Source of the DNA: Bog-473 sp963834405
GTDB taxonomy: Bacteria; Actinomycetota; Acidimicrobiia; Acidimicrobiales; RAAP-2
Direction: 5' to 3'
NCBI GenBank assembly: GCA_963834405.1
Contig: CAWIBX010000007.1
Coordinates: forward strand, 248,001 to 312,000
Length of the DNA: 64,000 nt
Below the pieces are notes generated by a model. That model searched no databases, was not told where the DNA came from, and was given only the letters and a program-made list of their open reading frames with translations. Shown here piece after piece: positions 33,302-43,183 of the stretch; the stretch's first letter is position 1; each line of letters begins with the position of its first letter. The position numbers and the translations under genes are program-made.

Positions 33302-36247
33302 TCAGGCCCCCGACATGCCGACGATGGGTTTGTTCAGCCGGATGCTGCCGGTGGAACCGTAGAAGTTCGCGTCGCCGAAGCTGAAGATGCCGCCGTCCGC
33401 CGCCACGAGCCAGTAGCCGTTGCCGGTCTGGGTCGCCGCCATGCCGACGATGGGCTGGTTGAGGCGGGTGGCCCCCATGCTGCCCCAGAAGTTCGTGCTG
33501 CCGAAGCTGAAGATGCCACCGTCGGCCGCCACCAGCCAGTAGCCACCGCCGTTCGGGCTGGCCGCCATGCCGACGATGGGCGAGTTGAGGACGAGCGCGC
33601 CGGTGGAGCCGAAGAAGTTGGCGTCGCCGTAGCTGAAGATGCCGCCGTCGGAAGCGACCAGCCAGTAGCCGCGGCCGTCGGGCGTGGCCGCCATCCCCAC
33701 GATGGGTTTGTTGAGGTGCATCGCCCCGGTCGAGCCGTAGAACTGCGCGTTGCCGAAACTGAAGATGCCACCATCGGACGCGACCAGCCAGTAACCCTGG
33801 CCGTCGGGCGTGTCGGCCATGCCGACGATGGGTTTGTTAAGCGGCCGCCCACCCATGGAGCCGTTGAAGTGGGCGTCCCCGAAGCTGAAGATGCCCCCGT
33901 CGGAGGCGACCAGCCAGTAGCCGTTGGAGGTGGGCGTGGCGGCCATGCCGACCACCGGCTTGACCAGCGGCGTGCCGCCCATGCTGCCCCAGAAGGTGGC
34001 GTCGCCGAAGTCGAAGACCCCGCCGTCGGACGCGACGAAGCGGTACCCCTGCCCGCAGTTGGTGGCGCCGCCGAAGCCGTAGTGGTCCGCCGACGATGTG
34101 GCGGAGACGCCCTGGGGGTTGGTGACCGTCACATCGATGCACACGGGGAACGCGGCGTTGGGCGGGATCACCGTGAGGGTCGTCGCCGTCTGCGACACGA
34201 TCTGCCCGGTGCCGACCGCCCCGAAGTTGACCGACGTCGCGCTCTGCAGGCCGCCCCCGGTGATGGTGACGTCGCCGCCGCCGCTCACGGGCCCGGTGGA
34301 CGGGCTCACCGAGGCGACGGAGGGGCAGCCACCCCCGCCTTGGAGCGCGGTGACCAGGTTCTGGTACACGGGTGACCCGAGGCCGCTGGCGGCGTCGTAG
34401 CCGGAGCCGGCGGCGAACTGGCTGCCGTTGGAGTTGGTGAAATCGTTGTTGCCTGACGTGATGTCGGTGTAGTCGCCACCGCTGTCCGCGGCGTAGAGGG
34501 TCGGGCCGACACGGCCGAGCTTGTTGTAACACCCCTGGTTCGTGTCGGCGAAGAAGCCGGCGTTGGAGGGAGCGGCGACACTGGTGCCGCCGAAGCCGAT
34601 CCAGGCGCCGTTCCAGTAGGCGATGACACCGCCGTGCTCCGGGTTGGCTGACATGACGATGTCGGGCACGGCGCGACAGCCGGTGGCGGTTCCGAGGCCG
34701 CAGGGGTCGGTGTCGGGACCGGACGCCGTGGGCTGGCCCGGGTTGCGCGGCCACTCGAGGCTGTAGCCCCCGCCGCTGGCGCCGGCGTTCGACGTCGTCT
34801 CCGCGCAGACGGGGCCGAGCCCGCCCTGGCAGTCGTTCCACACCACCTGCGAAGAGGCGGAAGCGCTGGGCATGGTGGTCCCGCCCGCGCTCACCACGTT
34901 GGGCTGGGAGCCGGGGTCGTCGACGCCCAGAGTCTCGCTGCCGTTCACCGGGAAGCAGTCCTCGGAGCCGGCGTCGCCCGAGGCGGCGATGATCGTCTGG
35001 CCCTGCATGGCCATGCGGGAGAAGATCTCGTTCTCGGTCTGGCGGTCGCTCGCCGGCGTGATGAGGGCCTCACAGTTGCCCCAGCTCGTCGTGACCACCT
35101 GGGCGGTGTCGTCGCTGGCGATGCGGTTGAAGAGATCGAAGGCCTGGGCGTCGTTGTTGTTGGGCGCCTCGTAGACCATGAGGGTGGCCGACGGGGCGCT
35201 GACCGCGGCGAGCTCGGTGTCCAGCGCGGCCTCGCCCCGTCCCTGGAGCGGGCCCCCCGGTCCGCCGTCGATGTAGATGTCGTGGATCGGGTTGGACAGG
35301 CCGTAACAGGCCTGGAAGTTGGCGAAGTCGCTCAGGGAGTACTGCTCGAACTCGACGATGGCGATGGTCTGGCCGAGGCCGGTCCGGCCCTGGTTGAAGA
35401 GCTGGTTCAGCGTGTAGATGCTCGCCAACTGCGTCGAGGTGTACGTCCCGGGCATGGTGAGGGCCGCGGCGCTGGCGGCGCCGCAGGCCTGGGGCGGGGT
35501 GGCGTGGGCGAGGGCGTGGCTCTGGGCCGGGCTCTGCGGGGCGGGCGTGGTGGGCGTGGCTGGCGTGGCGGGGGTGTTGGGGGAACCGCTCGGCGTCTGG
35601 GTCCCCTGCGCCGAGCGCATCCGCACCATCGCGTTCTCGTGGAAGAGGCCGTCGAGACCGACGACCCCGGTCACCTCGCCGGCCAGCGACGCCGGGACGG
35701 TCGGCGCCGACGTGTTGACGATGGCATTGGCCTGGCCGGTTCCGGGCAGGCGGACCGTTTCGAGTGAGGTGCCCAGGGCGGACGACACGACGGCGGCCGC
35801 GCCGCTCACCGGCAGCAGGCTGCTGCCCGGCTCGGGAGTGCCGACCGTCAGCCCCTCGGCGCGCAGCGTCGAACTGACCTGGTCGACCTCAGCCGCGCTC
35901 GGGCCGTACTCGGCGGCAAACTCGTTGGCGGTGAGGTAGTGGCGGTAGTCGGGCGAACCGGGCGTGGACACGGCGTTCACGGCTGCGGCCAGCCCCGACG
36001 GGTTCTGACCGGCCAGCGAGACGTCGAGGTGGAGCACCGTGTCCGCCGGCGCGGTGCCGAGCTTGGTCGTGTCGGAGGGGAGGGCGGGCACGGCCTGGGG
36101 CAGCGCGACGCGCGGCAGGACGGCCGCGCCGGCGCCGAGGCCGGCCGCGCCCGTCGGCCCCACGGCCGGGGCGAGGACCCCGACGCAGAACAGGACCGCA
36201 CCGGCCGCCGCCCCCGTCAGCGCGGCCTTGCGCTGTGCCCGTCTCAC
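33302..36247 (-). CDS. Secreted S53-family (sedolisin) protease with IPT domain and C-terminal repeats
   Basis: A 981-aa exported protein. Order: signal peptide (residues 1-35, RRAQRKAALTGAAAGAVLFC), pro-domain (about 60-210), S53 catalytic domain (about 255-640), IPT/TIG domain (about 645-730), and six 42-residue repeats of the GYWLVASDGGIFSFGDA type to the C-terminus. Catalytic residues: Glu and Asp in GEAALDTELAAV, and Ser in GFGGTSVAAPSNAGF. Sedolisins work best at acid pH. The repeats look like a beta-propeller or wall-binding module. GTG at 36247 overlaps the rarA stop, an unusual pairing, since the conserved block normally runs rarA to alaS. Confidence 0.9.
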   Translation of the reverse strand: MRRAQRKAALTGAAAGAVLFCVGVLAPAVGPTGAAGLGAGAAVLPRVALPQAVPALPSDTTKLGTAPADTVLHLDVSLAGQNPSGLAAAVNAVSTPGSPDYRHYLTANEFAAEYGPSAAEVDQVSSTLRAEGLTVGTPEPGSSLLPVSGAAAVVSSALGTSLETVRLPGTGQANAIVNTSAPTVPASLAGEVTGVVGLDGLFHENAMVRMRSAQGTQTPSGSPNTPATPATPTTPAPQSPAQSHALAHATPPQACGAASAAALTMPGTYTSTQLASIYTLNQLFNQGRTGLGQTIAIVEFEQYSLSDFANFQACYGLSNPIHDIYIDGGPGGPLQGRGEAALDTELAAVSAPSATLMVYEAPNNNDAQAFDLFNRIASDDTAQVVTTSWGNCEALITPASDRQTENEIFSRMAMQGQTIIAASGDAGSEDCFPVNGSETLGVDDPGSQPNVVSAGGTTMPSASASSQVVWNDCQGGLGPVCAETTSNAGASGGGYSLEWPRNPGQPTASGPDTDPCGLGTATGCRAVPDIVMSANPEHGGVIAYWNGAWIGFGGTSVAAPSNAGFFADTNQGCYNKLGRVGPTLYAADSGGDYTDITSGNNDFTNSNGSQFAAGSGYDAASGLGSPVYQNLVTALQGGGGCPSVASVSPSTGPVSGGGDVTITGGGLQSATSVNFGAVGTGQIVSQTATTLTVIPPNAAFPVCIDVTVTNPQGVSATSSADHYGFGGATNCGQGYRFVASDGGVFDFGDATFWGSMGGTPLVKPVVGMAATPTSNGYWLVASDGGIFSFGDAHFNGSMGGRPLNKPIVGMADTPDGQGYWLVASDGGIFSFGNAQFYGSTGAMHLNKPIVGMAATPDGRGYWLVASDGGIFSYGDANFFGSTGALVLNSPIVGMAASPNGGGYWLVAADGGIFSFGSTNFWGSMGATRLNQPIVGMAATQTGNGYWLVAADGGIFSFGDANFYGSTGSIRLNKPIVGMSGA
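33305..34055 (-). repeat. Six tandem ~126-bp coding repeats in the S53 protease
   Basis: Six consecutive units of about 42 codons, each beginning GYWLVASDGG (first unit GYRFVASDGG) and containing IFSFGDA and PIVGMA. Units differ by conservative changes such as GDANFYGS, GNAQFYGS and GSTNFWGS, so they are diverged, not freshly duplicated. Confidence 0.9.
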
Positions 36248-37566
36248 GAATCGGCCTCCTGTCCAGACTCCGCCGCGTCGTCCGCCATGCCGTTTTTTCC
36301 GATTTCCTCGATCCCGGGCGGCGGCTCGTAGTACACCCGTTCCTCGAGCGCCCCAGGACGATACTGCTGCGTCTGCGCCCCTGCGGGGTCGTCGTGGGGG
36401 TAGACGTAGCCCTCGCCGTGCCCCTGCGTGGCCGCGCCCCGGTAGTGGGCGTCCCGCAGGTGGCTCGGCACCTCCTGGTTGACCGCCGACCGGACGTCCT
36501 CCTGGGCCCGTCCCAGGGCCACGACGACCGCGTTCGACTTCGGGGCCCGGGCCAGGTAGATGACGGCCTCGGCCAGGTTGAGCGCCGCCTCCGGGAGGCC
36601 GACGTGCTCGACGGCCCGGGCGGCGGCCTCCGCCACGAGGAGGGCCTGGGGGTCGGCCATCCCGATGTCCTCGCTCGCCAGGATGATCATGCGACGCGCC
36701 AGGAAGCGCGGGTCCTCGCCGGCTTCGAGCATGCGGGCCATCCAGTAGAGGCCGGCGTCGGCATCGGAGCCGCGGACGCTCTTGATGAGGGCGCTGATCT
36801 GGTCGTAGTGCTCGTCCGCCCCCTGGTGGAACAGGCGCCCGTCCCGGGCCCGGGCCATGTCGTCCATGGTGAGCGTCACGCGCTCGGAGACGCCGTCGTC
36901 AGCGCCGGCGCGGGCCAGGGCCGCGGCCACCTCAATGGTGGTCAGGACCGCGCGGGCGTCCCCCTCGCTCGCGGCGACGACCGCGTCGAGCGCCTCCTCG
37001 TCGGCGTCGGCCTCCTCGAGCTCAAGGCCGCGCTGCGCGATCGTGCGCAGGTTGTCCGGCGTAAGCGGCCGCAGCCGCCACAGCGAGGCGCGGCTCATGA
37101 GCGGCGGGTTGACCTCGAAGAAGGGGTTCTCCGTCGTGGCACCGATGAGGACCACGAGCCCGTCCTCCACCGCGGGGAGCAGCACGTCCTGCTGTGCCTT
37201 GTTGAAGCGGTGCACCTCGTCGATGAACAGCATGGTGCCCTGGCCCTGCTCCCCCAGCCGGCGTTCCGCCTCGGCCAGCGCCTCGCGTACGTCCTTCACG
37301 CCCGACGCCGTCGCGGACAGCGTCACCATGTGCTTCGCCGTGGTCTCGGCGAGGAGGCGCGCCAGCGTCGTCTTCCCCGTGCCTGCCGGTCCCCACAGGA
37401 TGGCGGAGCCGACCTTGTCCGCCTCGGCCAGCGTGCGCAGCGGCGCGCCCGGGCCGACGAGATGCTCCTGTCCGACTATCTCGTCGAGCGTGCGGGGTCG
37501 GAGCCGTGCGGCCAGTGGCGCCTGCCGCTTCAGACGGCGATCGGCGGCGTCGGCGAACAGGCTCAC
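36244..37566 (-). CDS. rarA: Replication-associated recombination ATPase RarA (MgsA)
   Basis: Clamp-loader-like AAA+ ATPase acting at stalled forks; 440 aa. Motifs: RPRTLDEIVGQEHLVGPG, Walker A WGPAGTGKTTLARLLA, Walker B MLFIDEVHRFNKAQQD, sensor 1 IGATTENPFFEVNP, then the tetramerisation domain KSVRGSDADAGLYWMARMLE and SEDIGMADP, and VPSHLRDAHY. The C-terminal about 30 residues are an acidic extension. GTG at 37566. It lies 35 bp after aspS and is coupled to the S53 protease. Confidence 0.95.
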   Translation of the reverse strand: MSLFADAADRRLKRQAPLAARLRPRTLDEIVGQEHLVGPGAPLRTLAEADKVGSAILWGPAGTGKTTLARLLAETTAKHMVTLSATASGVKDVREALAEAERRLGEQGQGTMLFIDEVHRFNKAQQDVLLPAVEDGLVVLIGATTENPFFEVNPPLMSRASLWRLRPLTPDNLRTIAQRGLELEEADADEEALDAVVAASEGDARAVLTTIEVAAALARAGADDGVSERVTLTMDDMARARDGRLFHQGADEHYDQISALIKSVRGSDADAGLYWMARMLEAGEDPRFLARRMIILASEDIGMADPQALLVAEAAARAVEHVGLPEAALNLAEAVIYLARAPKSNAVVVALGRAQEDVRSAVNQEVPSHLRDAHYRGAATQGHGEGYVYPHDDPAGAQTQQYRPGALEERVYYEPPPGIEEIGKNGMADDAAESGQEADS

Positions 37567-37601
37567 GGGGGTGGACGGCGGGGCGGTGCCGTTTATCCGG
37601 A

Positions 37602-39422
37602 CTACTCGGAGGCCGGGGACGCCGGGGACCCCGACGAGCTCGGCGGCGTCACGACGCGGATCCCGAGCTCGGCCAGTGCCGCCGGCGGCAGCGGTGTCGG
37701 CGCGCCGGTCAGCGGGTCGGCCCCCGACTGTGTCTTCGGGTACGCGATGACCTCGCGGATGTTCTCCTCGCCGCTCAGGATCGCAGCCAGGCGGTCCACC
37801 CCGAACGCGAAGCCGGCGTGGGGCGGGGCGCCGTAGCGGAACGCGCCGAGGAGGAACCCGAAGCGGGCCTCGGCCTCATCGGGCCCGATGCCGAGCGCGC
37901 CGAACACCTGCGACTGGATGTCGCGCCGGTGGATACGGACGCTCCCGGATCCGAGCTCCCATCCGTTCAACACCAGGTCGTAGGCCTGCGAGCGCACGGC
38001 GAACGGATCCGTCGTGAGCAGAGGCAGGTCCTCGGCATACGGCATGGTGAACGGATGGTGGGCCGGTTGCGGATTGCCGTCGGCGCCGACACCCTCGAAC
38101 ATCGGGAAGTCCACGACCCAGATATAGCGGTGCGGTCCCTCGCCGACCGGAGGCGACCCGAGAGCGCTGCGGAGCGTGCCCAGCACCTCGCAGGCGGTGC
38201 GGTACTCGTCGGCCACCGCAAGGACCAGGTCCCCTTCGTGCGCTTCGGTCCGGCTCAGGACGGCGGTGCTCTCCTCCGACGAGAGATGGCGAGCTAGGGG
38301 GCCATCGAGGGCCAACCCATTCCCCCCAGAAGAAGCGACCACCTCGCCCCCGACAACCCGGAACCACGCTAGTCCCGCTGCACCGGCACGCCTCGCCTGT
38401 TCTGTGAGTTCGTCCAGACGTGACCGCGGCAAGCGTGCACTCCCGGTTACCACCAGCGCCTTGACCGTGGGAGCCGAGAACGCCTTCACCTCGGTCCTCT
38501 CGAAGTCGGCGCTGAGGTCGACCAGTTCCATGCCGAAGCGGAGGTCGGGCTTGTCCGTGCCGAAGCGGTCCAGCGCGTCGGCCCACGTGATGCGTTCGAT
38601 CGCGGGCGGGCGCTCCCCCGTCGCCGCCTCGGCCGCGTCGAGCACCGCCTCGGAGACGAAGGCCATGACGTCGTCCTGGGAAGCGAACGAGCACTCCATG
38701 TCGAGCTGCGTGAACTCGAACTGCCGGTCGGCGCGGAGATCCTCGTCGCGCAGGCAGCGGGCGATCTGGAAGTAGCGGTCGAAGCCGCCCACCATGAGCA
38801 GCTGCTTGGCCAGCTGCGGGCTCTGCGGCAGCGCGTAGAACTTCCCATGGTGCAGACGCGCCGGCACCGAGAACTCGCGCGAGCCCTCGGGGGTCGGGGC
38901 CCACAGCAGCGGCGTCTCGATCTCCACGAAGCCTTGGCGGTCCATGGCGGCTCGGATCGCCGCGTTGACTCGGGCCCGCAGGCGCAGGTTCTTCTGCATG
39001 CGCGGCCGGCGCAGGTCGACGTATCGGTACTTCAGCCGGACGGGCTCGTCCGCCTCCGCCCGGTCGTCGACGCCGAAGGGCGGCGGTTCGGCCTCGTTGA
39101 GCACCTCCACGGTGCAGTCCTGGATCTCGATGTCACCCGTTTCGAGCGCGGCGTTCTCCATCCCGGCGGGCCGGTGTCGCACGGTTCCCGTCACGGCGAT
39201 CACCCACTCGCTGCGCACGTCGACCGAGCCGTCGACGACACATTGGATGACGCCCGAGTGGTCGCGCAGGTCCACGAACGCGAGGTGCTCGCCGTGCTCG
39301 CGTCGGCGCGCCACCCAGCCACAGAGCCGCACCGTGGTGCCGACGTTTTCCGGACGGAGGACGCCGCACAGGTGCGTGCGCATGGCCGTCGGCTGGTTCG
39401 GGTATTCGTCGTGGCGGGTCAT
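37602..39422 (-). CDS. aspS: Aspartyl-tRNA synthetase (bacterial type)
   Basis: Charges tRNA-Asp (or Asp/Asn if non-discriminating); about 606 aa, the long bacterial form. OB anticodon domain: LCGWVARRREHGEHLAFVDL. Catalytic motifs: FVEIETPLLWAPTPEGSREF, motif 2 FQIARCLRDEDLRADRQFEF, the GAD insertion (about 290-420), and motif 3 GFAFGVDRLAAIL. ATG at 39422 lies 4 bp after hisS; ATG at 39383 (MRTHLCGVL) matches the usual N-terminus equally well. Discrimination cannot be judged by eye. Confidence 0.96.
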   Translation of the reverse strand: MTRHDEYPNQPTAMRTHLCGVLRPENVGTTVRLCGWVARRREHGEHLAFVDLRDHSGVIQCVVDGSVDVRSEWVIAVTGTVRHRPAGMENAALETGDIEIQDCTVEVLNEAEPPPFGVDDRAEADEPVRLKYRYVDLRRPRMQKNLRLRARVNAAIRAAMDRQGFVEIETPLLWAPTPEGSREFSVPARLHHGKFYALPQSPQLAKQLLMVGGFDRYFQIARCLRDEDLRADRQFEFTQLDMECSFASQDDVMAFVSEAVLDAAEAATGERPPAIERITWADALDRFGTDKPDLRFGMELVDLSADFERTEVKAFSAPTVKALVVTGSARLPRSRLDELTEQARRAGAAGLAWFRVVGGEVVASSGGNGLALDGPLARHLSSEESTAVLSRTEAHEGDLVLAVADEYRTACEVLGTLRSALGSPPVGEGPHRYIWVVDFPMFEGVGADGNPQPAHHPFTMPYAEDLPLLTTDPFAVRSQAYDLVLNGWELGSGSVRIHRRDIQSQVFGALGIGPDEAEARFGFLLGAFRYGAPPHAGFAFGVDRLAAILSGEENIREVIAYPKTQSGADPLTGAPTPLPPAALAELGIRVVTPPSSSGSPASPASE

Positions 39423-39426
39423 GGCG

Positions 39427-40881
39427 TCAGGGGGCGTCCGAGTTGTCGTCGAGCATCGGCGGCTCGGCAAGGTGCGGGTGCGGATGCAGATGGCGGTCAA
39501 CGTCGTTGTCCGAGCCTTCGGCGAACGCGGCGTTGGCCAGGAAGCTCTTCAGCTCGGCCACCACGGCGTCCCGGGGGACCGTCCGCTGCTCCTCGCTGCT
39601 GCGCAGCGGCCGCAACCCCACCGTGCCCTCCGCCACCTCTTGGGGCCCGACCACCAGGGCGACGAGCGCCCCGGAGCGGTCGGCCGACTTGATCTGTGAC
39701 TTCATGGATCGCCCGTCGAAGGCACGGTCGGCCCGCAGCCCGGCCCGCCGCAGCTCGGCAGTCAGCGTGACCGCGGACTCGCCGCCGGCGGTGTCGATGA
39801 CGTACGCGTGCAGCGGGCGCGCCGCCACGGCGGCGCCTGTCGGGAAGACGCTCTCGGCGTCGCACGCCAGGAGCACACGCTCCACGCCGATGCCGAAGCC
39901 GATCCCGGGCGTCGGGTCGCCGCCGAGCAGCTCGACCAGCCCGTCGTAGCGGCCGCCGCCGCCGATCCCGTTCTGCGCCGCGTCGAGCGCGTCGGCCGCG
40001 AACTCGAACGTGGTGCGCGTGTAGTAGTCGAAGCCCCGTACCAGGCGGTGGTCGATTTCATAAGCGACGCCGAGCGCGTCCAGTCCGGCGCGCACCCGGT
40101 CGAAGTGCGCACGGCAGGGGTCGCAGAGGTGGTCGAGGAAGCGGGGCGCATCCTCGGTGGCGGCGCGGCACTCGGGCGTTTTGCAATCGAGCACACGCAG
40201 GGGGTTCTCCAGGTGGCGCTCGCGGTGCGCCGGGCACAGCTGGTCAGCGCGCTCGGCCAGGAAGGCGCCCAGGAGTGCGACGTACCCCGGCTTGCAGACG
40301 TCGTCGCCCATGGAGTGCAGCTTGAGCGTCACCTGCCGCAGCCCGAGCCGCGCAAAGAAGTCGTGCGCCAACGACACGACCTCGACGTCCTCGTCGGCGT
40401 CCTCCACGCCGAGCGCCTCGACACCCAGCTGGTAGTGCTGGCGGTAGCGGCCCTGCTGGGGGTTCTCGTGGCGGAACGACGGAGCTACGTACCACGCCTT
40501 CCAGGGCGGGACGGGGTGGTGCTGCACGTAAGCACGAGCGATCGGCGCGGTGCCCTCGGGCCGCAGGGCCATCAGCTGGCCGTCGCGGTCCTCGAAGACG
40601 TACATCTCCTTGCCCACGACCTCACTGCCCTCGCCGATGCCGCGCAGGAAAACACCGGCGTGCTCGACGATCGGTGTCAGCGTGAGGCCGTAGCCGGCCG
40701 CCTCGACGAGACCTGCGAACCGGCCCACGGTCTCCTCCCAGCGGCGGGACTCTGGCCACAGGACGTCGTGCATGCCCTTGGGCGTGCGGAGCGCAGCTGG
40801 TGCCGCCGCGTCCGATCCCGGCAGCACAGGCGCGGTGGCCGACCCTGATCCGGCTCCGGACGCGGCAGAACCCGCCGTCAT
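39427..40881 (-). CDS. hisS: Histidyl-tRNA synthetase
   Basis: Charges tRNA-His; 484 aa. An Ala/Gly-rich N-terminal extension (1-30) precedes the class II core: TPKGMHDVLWPESRRWE, LRPEGTAPIARAY, motif 2 FRHENPQQGRYRQHYQLGVE, the His-specific LVRGFDYYTRTTFEF and GGGGRYDGLVELLGG, motif 3 GFGIGVERVLLA. The anticodon domain follows. The C-terminus carries a His-rich tail (DRHLHPHPHLAEPP). GTG or ATG at 40881, 22 bp after rel. The layout rel-hisS-aspS is typical for Actinobacteria. Confidence 0.96.
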   Translation of the reverse strand: MTAGSAASGAGSGSATAPVLPGSDAAAPAALRTPKGMHDVLWPESRRWEETVGRFAGLVEAAGYGLTLTPIVEHAGVFLRGIGEGSEVVGKEMYVFEDRDGQLMALRPEGTAPIARAYVQHHPVPPWKAWYVAPSFRHENPQQGRYRQHYQLGVEALGVEDADEDVEVVSLAHDFFARLGLRQVTLKLHSMGDDVCKPGYVALLGAFLAERADQLCPAHRERHLENPLRVLDCKTPECRAATEDAPRFLDHLCDPCRAHFDRVRAGLDALGVAYEIDHRLVRGFDYYTRTTFEFAADALDAAQNGIGGGGRYDGLVELLGGDPTPGIGFGIGVERVLLACDAESVFPTGAAVAARPLHAYVIDTAGGESAVTLTAELRRAGLRADRAFDGRSMKSQIKSADRSGALVALVVGPQEVAEGTVGLRPLRSSEEQRTVPRDAVVAELKSFLANAAFAEGSDNDVDRHLHPHPHLAEPPMLDDNSDAP

Positions 40882-40903
40882 GGGGTGGTCCTCACGTTCG
40901 GGG

Positions 40904-43177
40904 TCAGACTTTCTTGCCAGGGAGCTGACGATACGCGTCGAACACCCCGTCGAGATGCTTCAATGCGCTGATCAGTGAGTGCAGATGCGTCGGGTCGGCC
41001 AGCTCGACGTCGAAGGCCATCCGGCTGACCCGGTCCGGCGTGGTCGCCGTGCGGGCCGCCACGATGTTGAGGTGGTGCTCGGACACCACCCGGCTCACGT
41101 CGGCCAGCAGGCGGGAGCGATCGAAGGCCTGCACCTCGATCGTGGCGATGAACACGCCCTCGTTGCCGCGGTCCCACTCGACCTCGATGAGCCGCTCCTT
41201 GGACCGGTCGGCCAGGGCCGTCGCGTTCGAACAATCGGCCCGGTGCACCGATACTCCCCGGCCTTGGGTCACGAAGCCCACGATCTCGTCGCCCGGCACC
41301 GGTGTGCAGCACCGGGCCAGGTGGATCATCACGTCGTCGAGCCCTTCGACGTAGACGCCGGCCTTGGTGCGACGCCCCGCCCGCGGCGTGCGCGTCCGGG
41401 TGCCCTGCAACGCCGTGGTGGGGAGCTGCTCGTCGACCTCGCCACCGCGCAGGGCCTTGGCCAGCCGCTGCACGATCGATTGCGCCGAGACCTGGTTCTC
41501 GCCGATGGTCGCGTACAGCGCATCCAGGTCGGCCAGGTTCATGCCGTCGGCGACTTCCTGCAGTGCGGCCGAGCCCATGAGCTTGTGCAGGGGCAGGCCT
41601 TCCCGCCGCAGAGCCCGGGCCAGCTCCTCGCGGCCGTTCTCTATGGCGTCCTCACGCCGCTCACGGCTGAACCACTGGCGGATCTTGTTCCGGGCCCGCG
41701 TCGAGGCGACGATCTGGAGCCAGTCCCGCGACGGGCCGGCGGTGGGTGACTTCGACGTGAAGATCTCGACCGTGTCGGCGGAGTTGAGCTGGGTCTCGAG
41801 CGGCACGAGCCGTCCGTTCACCCGGGCGCCGATGCAGCGGTGCCCGACCTCGGTGTGGATGGCGTAGGCGAAGTCCACCGGCGTGGAGCGGGCCGGCAAC
41901 GCGATGACCTTGCCCTTGGGCGTGAAGACGTAGACCTCGTCCTGTTCCAGGTCCAGCTTCAGGGCCTCGAGGAATTCGATCGGGTCGTCCGTCTGGCGGT
42001 CGACGTCCGCGATGCGCTGGAGCCACGCCATCTCCGAGGAGTGGTCTTCCTTGGACTTGTAGCCCCAGTGGGCGGCGATGCCGTACTCGGCCCGGTGGTG
42101 CATCTCCGAGGTCCGGATCTGCACCTCCACCGGCTTACCGTCGAGGCCGATCACCGTCGTGTGCAACGACTGGTACATGTTGAACTTGGGCGTGTTGATG
42201 TAGTCCTTGAAGCGGCCGTGCACGGGCGCCCAGATGGCGTGGATCGCGCCCAGAGCCGCCCAGCAGTCCTTCTCGGTCTCGACGACGACCCGTATGGCGA
42301 CGAGGTCGTTGATGTCGTCGAACTCCTTGCCCCGCACGACCATCTTCTCGTAGATCGACCAGAGGTGCTTCGGCCGTCCGGTGACGTCGGCGGCGACGCC
42401 CATCTCGTCGAGGCGCTGGCGCACGTGCACGAGGACGCGCTCGAGGTACTCCTCGCGCTGGGGGGCGCGGGCGGCGACCATCTGTTCAATCTCGGCGTAG
42501 CGCTTCGGATGCAGCGTGGCGAACGCGAGGTCCTCGAGCTGCCAGCGCACCTGCTGCACGCCGAGGCGGTGGGCCAGGGGCGCGTAGACGTCGAACGTCT
42601 CCTGCGCCGTGCGGCGCTGCTTCCACTCCGGCATGACCGCGAGGGTGCGCATGTTGTGCAGCCGGTCCGCCAGCTTTATGAGCAGGACCCGCCAGTCGTC
42701 CGCCATGGCCACGAGCATCTTGCGGATGGTGGCGGCCTGCTGGGCCTCCTTCGAGTTGAACTGGAGCCGGTCGAGCTTGGTGACGCCGTCGACCACCCGG
42801 GCCACGCCGTCGCCGAAGGTCGATCCGATGGAGTCGAGCGTCAGGCCGGTGTCCTCCACGGCGTCGTGCAACAGGGCCGCGGCCACGGTCTGGGCGTCGA
42901 GCCCCAGCTCGGCCACGATGGTCGCCACCGCCACCGGGTGCGTGATGTAGGGCTCGCCCGACCGTCGGAATTGCCCCTCGTGCGCCGCCAGGGCCGTCCG
43001 CGCCGCCCGTACGATCAGCTCGGCGTCCTCGGGAGGGCTGTCCGGCCGGTGGCGGGCGAACTCGGCCAGTACGGGCGCGACGAGGTCCAAGAACGCCTGC
43101 TCACTCTGCGGTCTCCCGCCATCCTCGGTGGCGGGGGCGGCGCCGTGAGCGTCTGTCACCCGGGCCAGGGCCACCAT
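40904..43177 (-). CDS. rel: Bifunctional (p)ppGpp synthetase/hydrolase Rel
   Basis: Stringent-response enzyme, 757 aa, long RSH type. HD hydrolase: YITHPVAVATIVAELG, LLHDAVEDTG, KLADRLHNMRTL. Synthetase: HGRFKDYINTPKFNMYQSLHT (in parts: RFKDYI, NMYQSLHT) with the RxKD signature of Gram-positive bifunctional enzymes. TGS domain: VFTPKGKVIALPARSTPVDFAY-like region. A zinc-finger/CC part (IHLARCCTPVPGD) and a C-terminal ACT domain follow. ATG at 43177 has TAGCCT 6 nt upstream, suggesting leaderless transcription. Head of the rel-hisS-aspS-rarA-S53 run. Confidence 0.97.
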   Translation of the reverse strand: MVALARVTDAHGAAPATEDGGRPQSEQAFLDLVAPVLAEFARHRPDSPPEDAELIVRAARTALAAHEGQFRRSGEPYITHPVAVATIVAELGLDAQTVAAALLHDAVEDTGLTLDSIGSTFGDGVARVVDGVTKLDRLQFNSKEAQQAATIRKMLVAMADDWRVLLIKLADRLHNMRTLAVMPEWKQRRTAQETFDVYAPLAHRLGVQQVRWQLEDLAFATLHPKRYAEIEQMVAARAPQREEYLERVLVHVRQRLDEMGVAADVTGRPKHLWSIYEKMVVRGKEFDDINDLVAIRVVVETEKDCWAALGAIHAIWAPVHGRFKDYINTPKFNMYQSLHTTVIGLDGKPVEVQIRTSEMHHRAEYGIAAHWGYKSKEDHSSEMAWLQRIADVDRQTDDPIEFLEALKLDLEQDEVYVFTPKGKVIALPARSTPVDFAYAIHTEVGHRCIGARVNGRLVPLETQLNSADTVEIFTSKSPTAGPSRDWLQIVASTRARNKIRQWFSRERREDAIENGREELARALRREGLPLHKLMGSAALQEVADGMNLADLDALYATIGENQVSAQSIVQRLAKALRGGEVDEQLPTTALQGTRTRTPRAGRRTKAGVYVEGLDDVMIHLARCCTPVPGDEIVGFVTQGRGVSVHRADCSNATALADRSKERLIEVEWDRGNEGVFIATIEVQAFDRSRLLADVSRVVSEHHLNIVAARTATTPDRVSRMAFDVELADPTHLHSLISALKHLDGVFDAYRQLPGKKV

Positions 43178-43183
43178 CCATCC

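Noticed and set aside
37602..39422. Suspicion of a foreign insert in aspS near 38.27-38.43 kb because of locally lower GC
   Set aside because: The reading frame and GAD-domain features continue without interruption; local composition alone is weak evidence.
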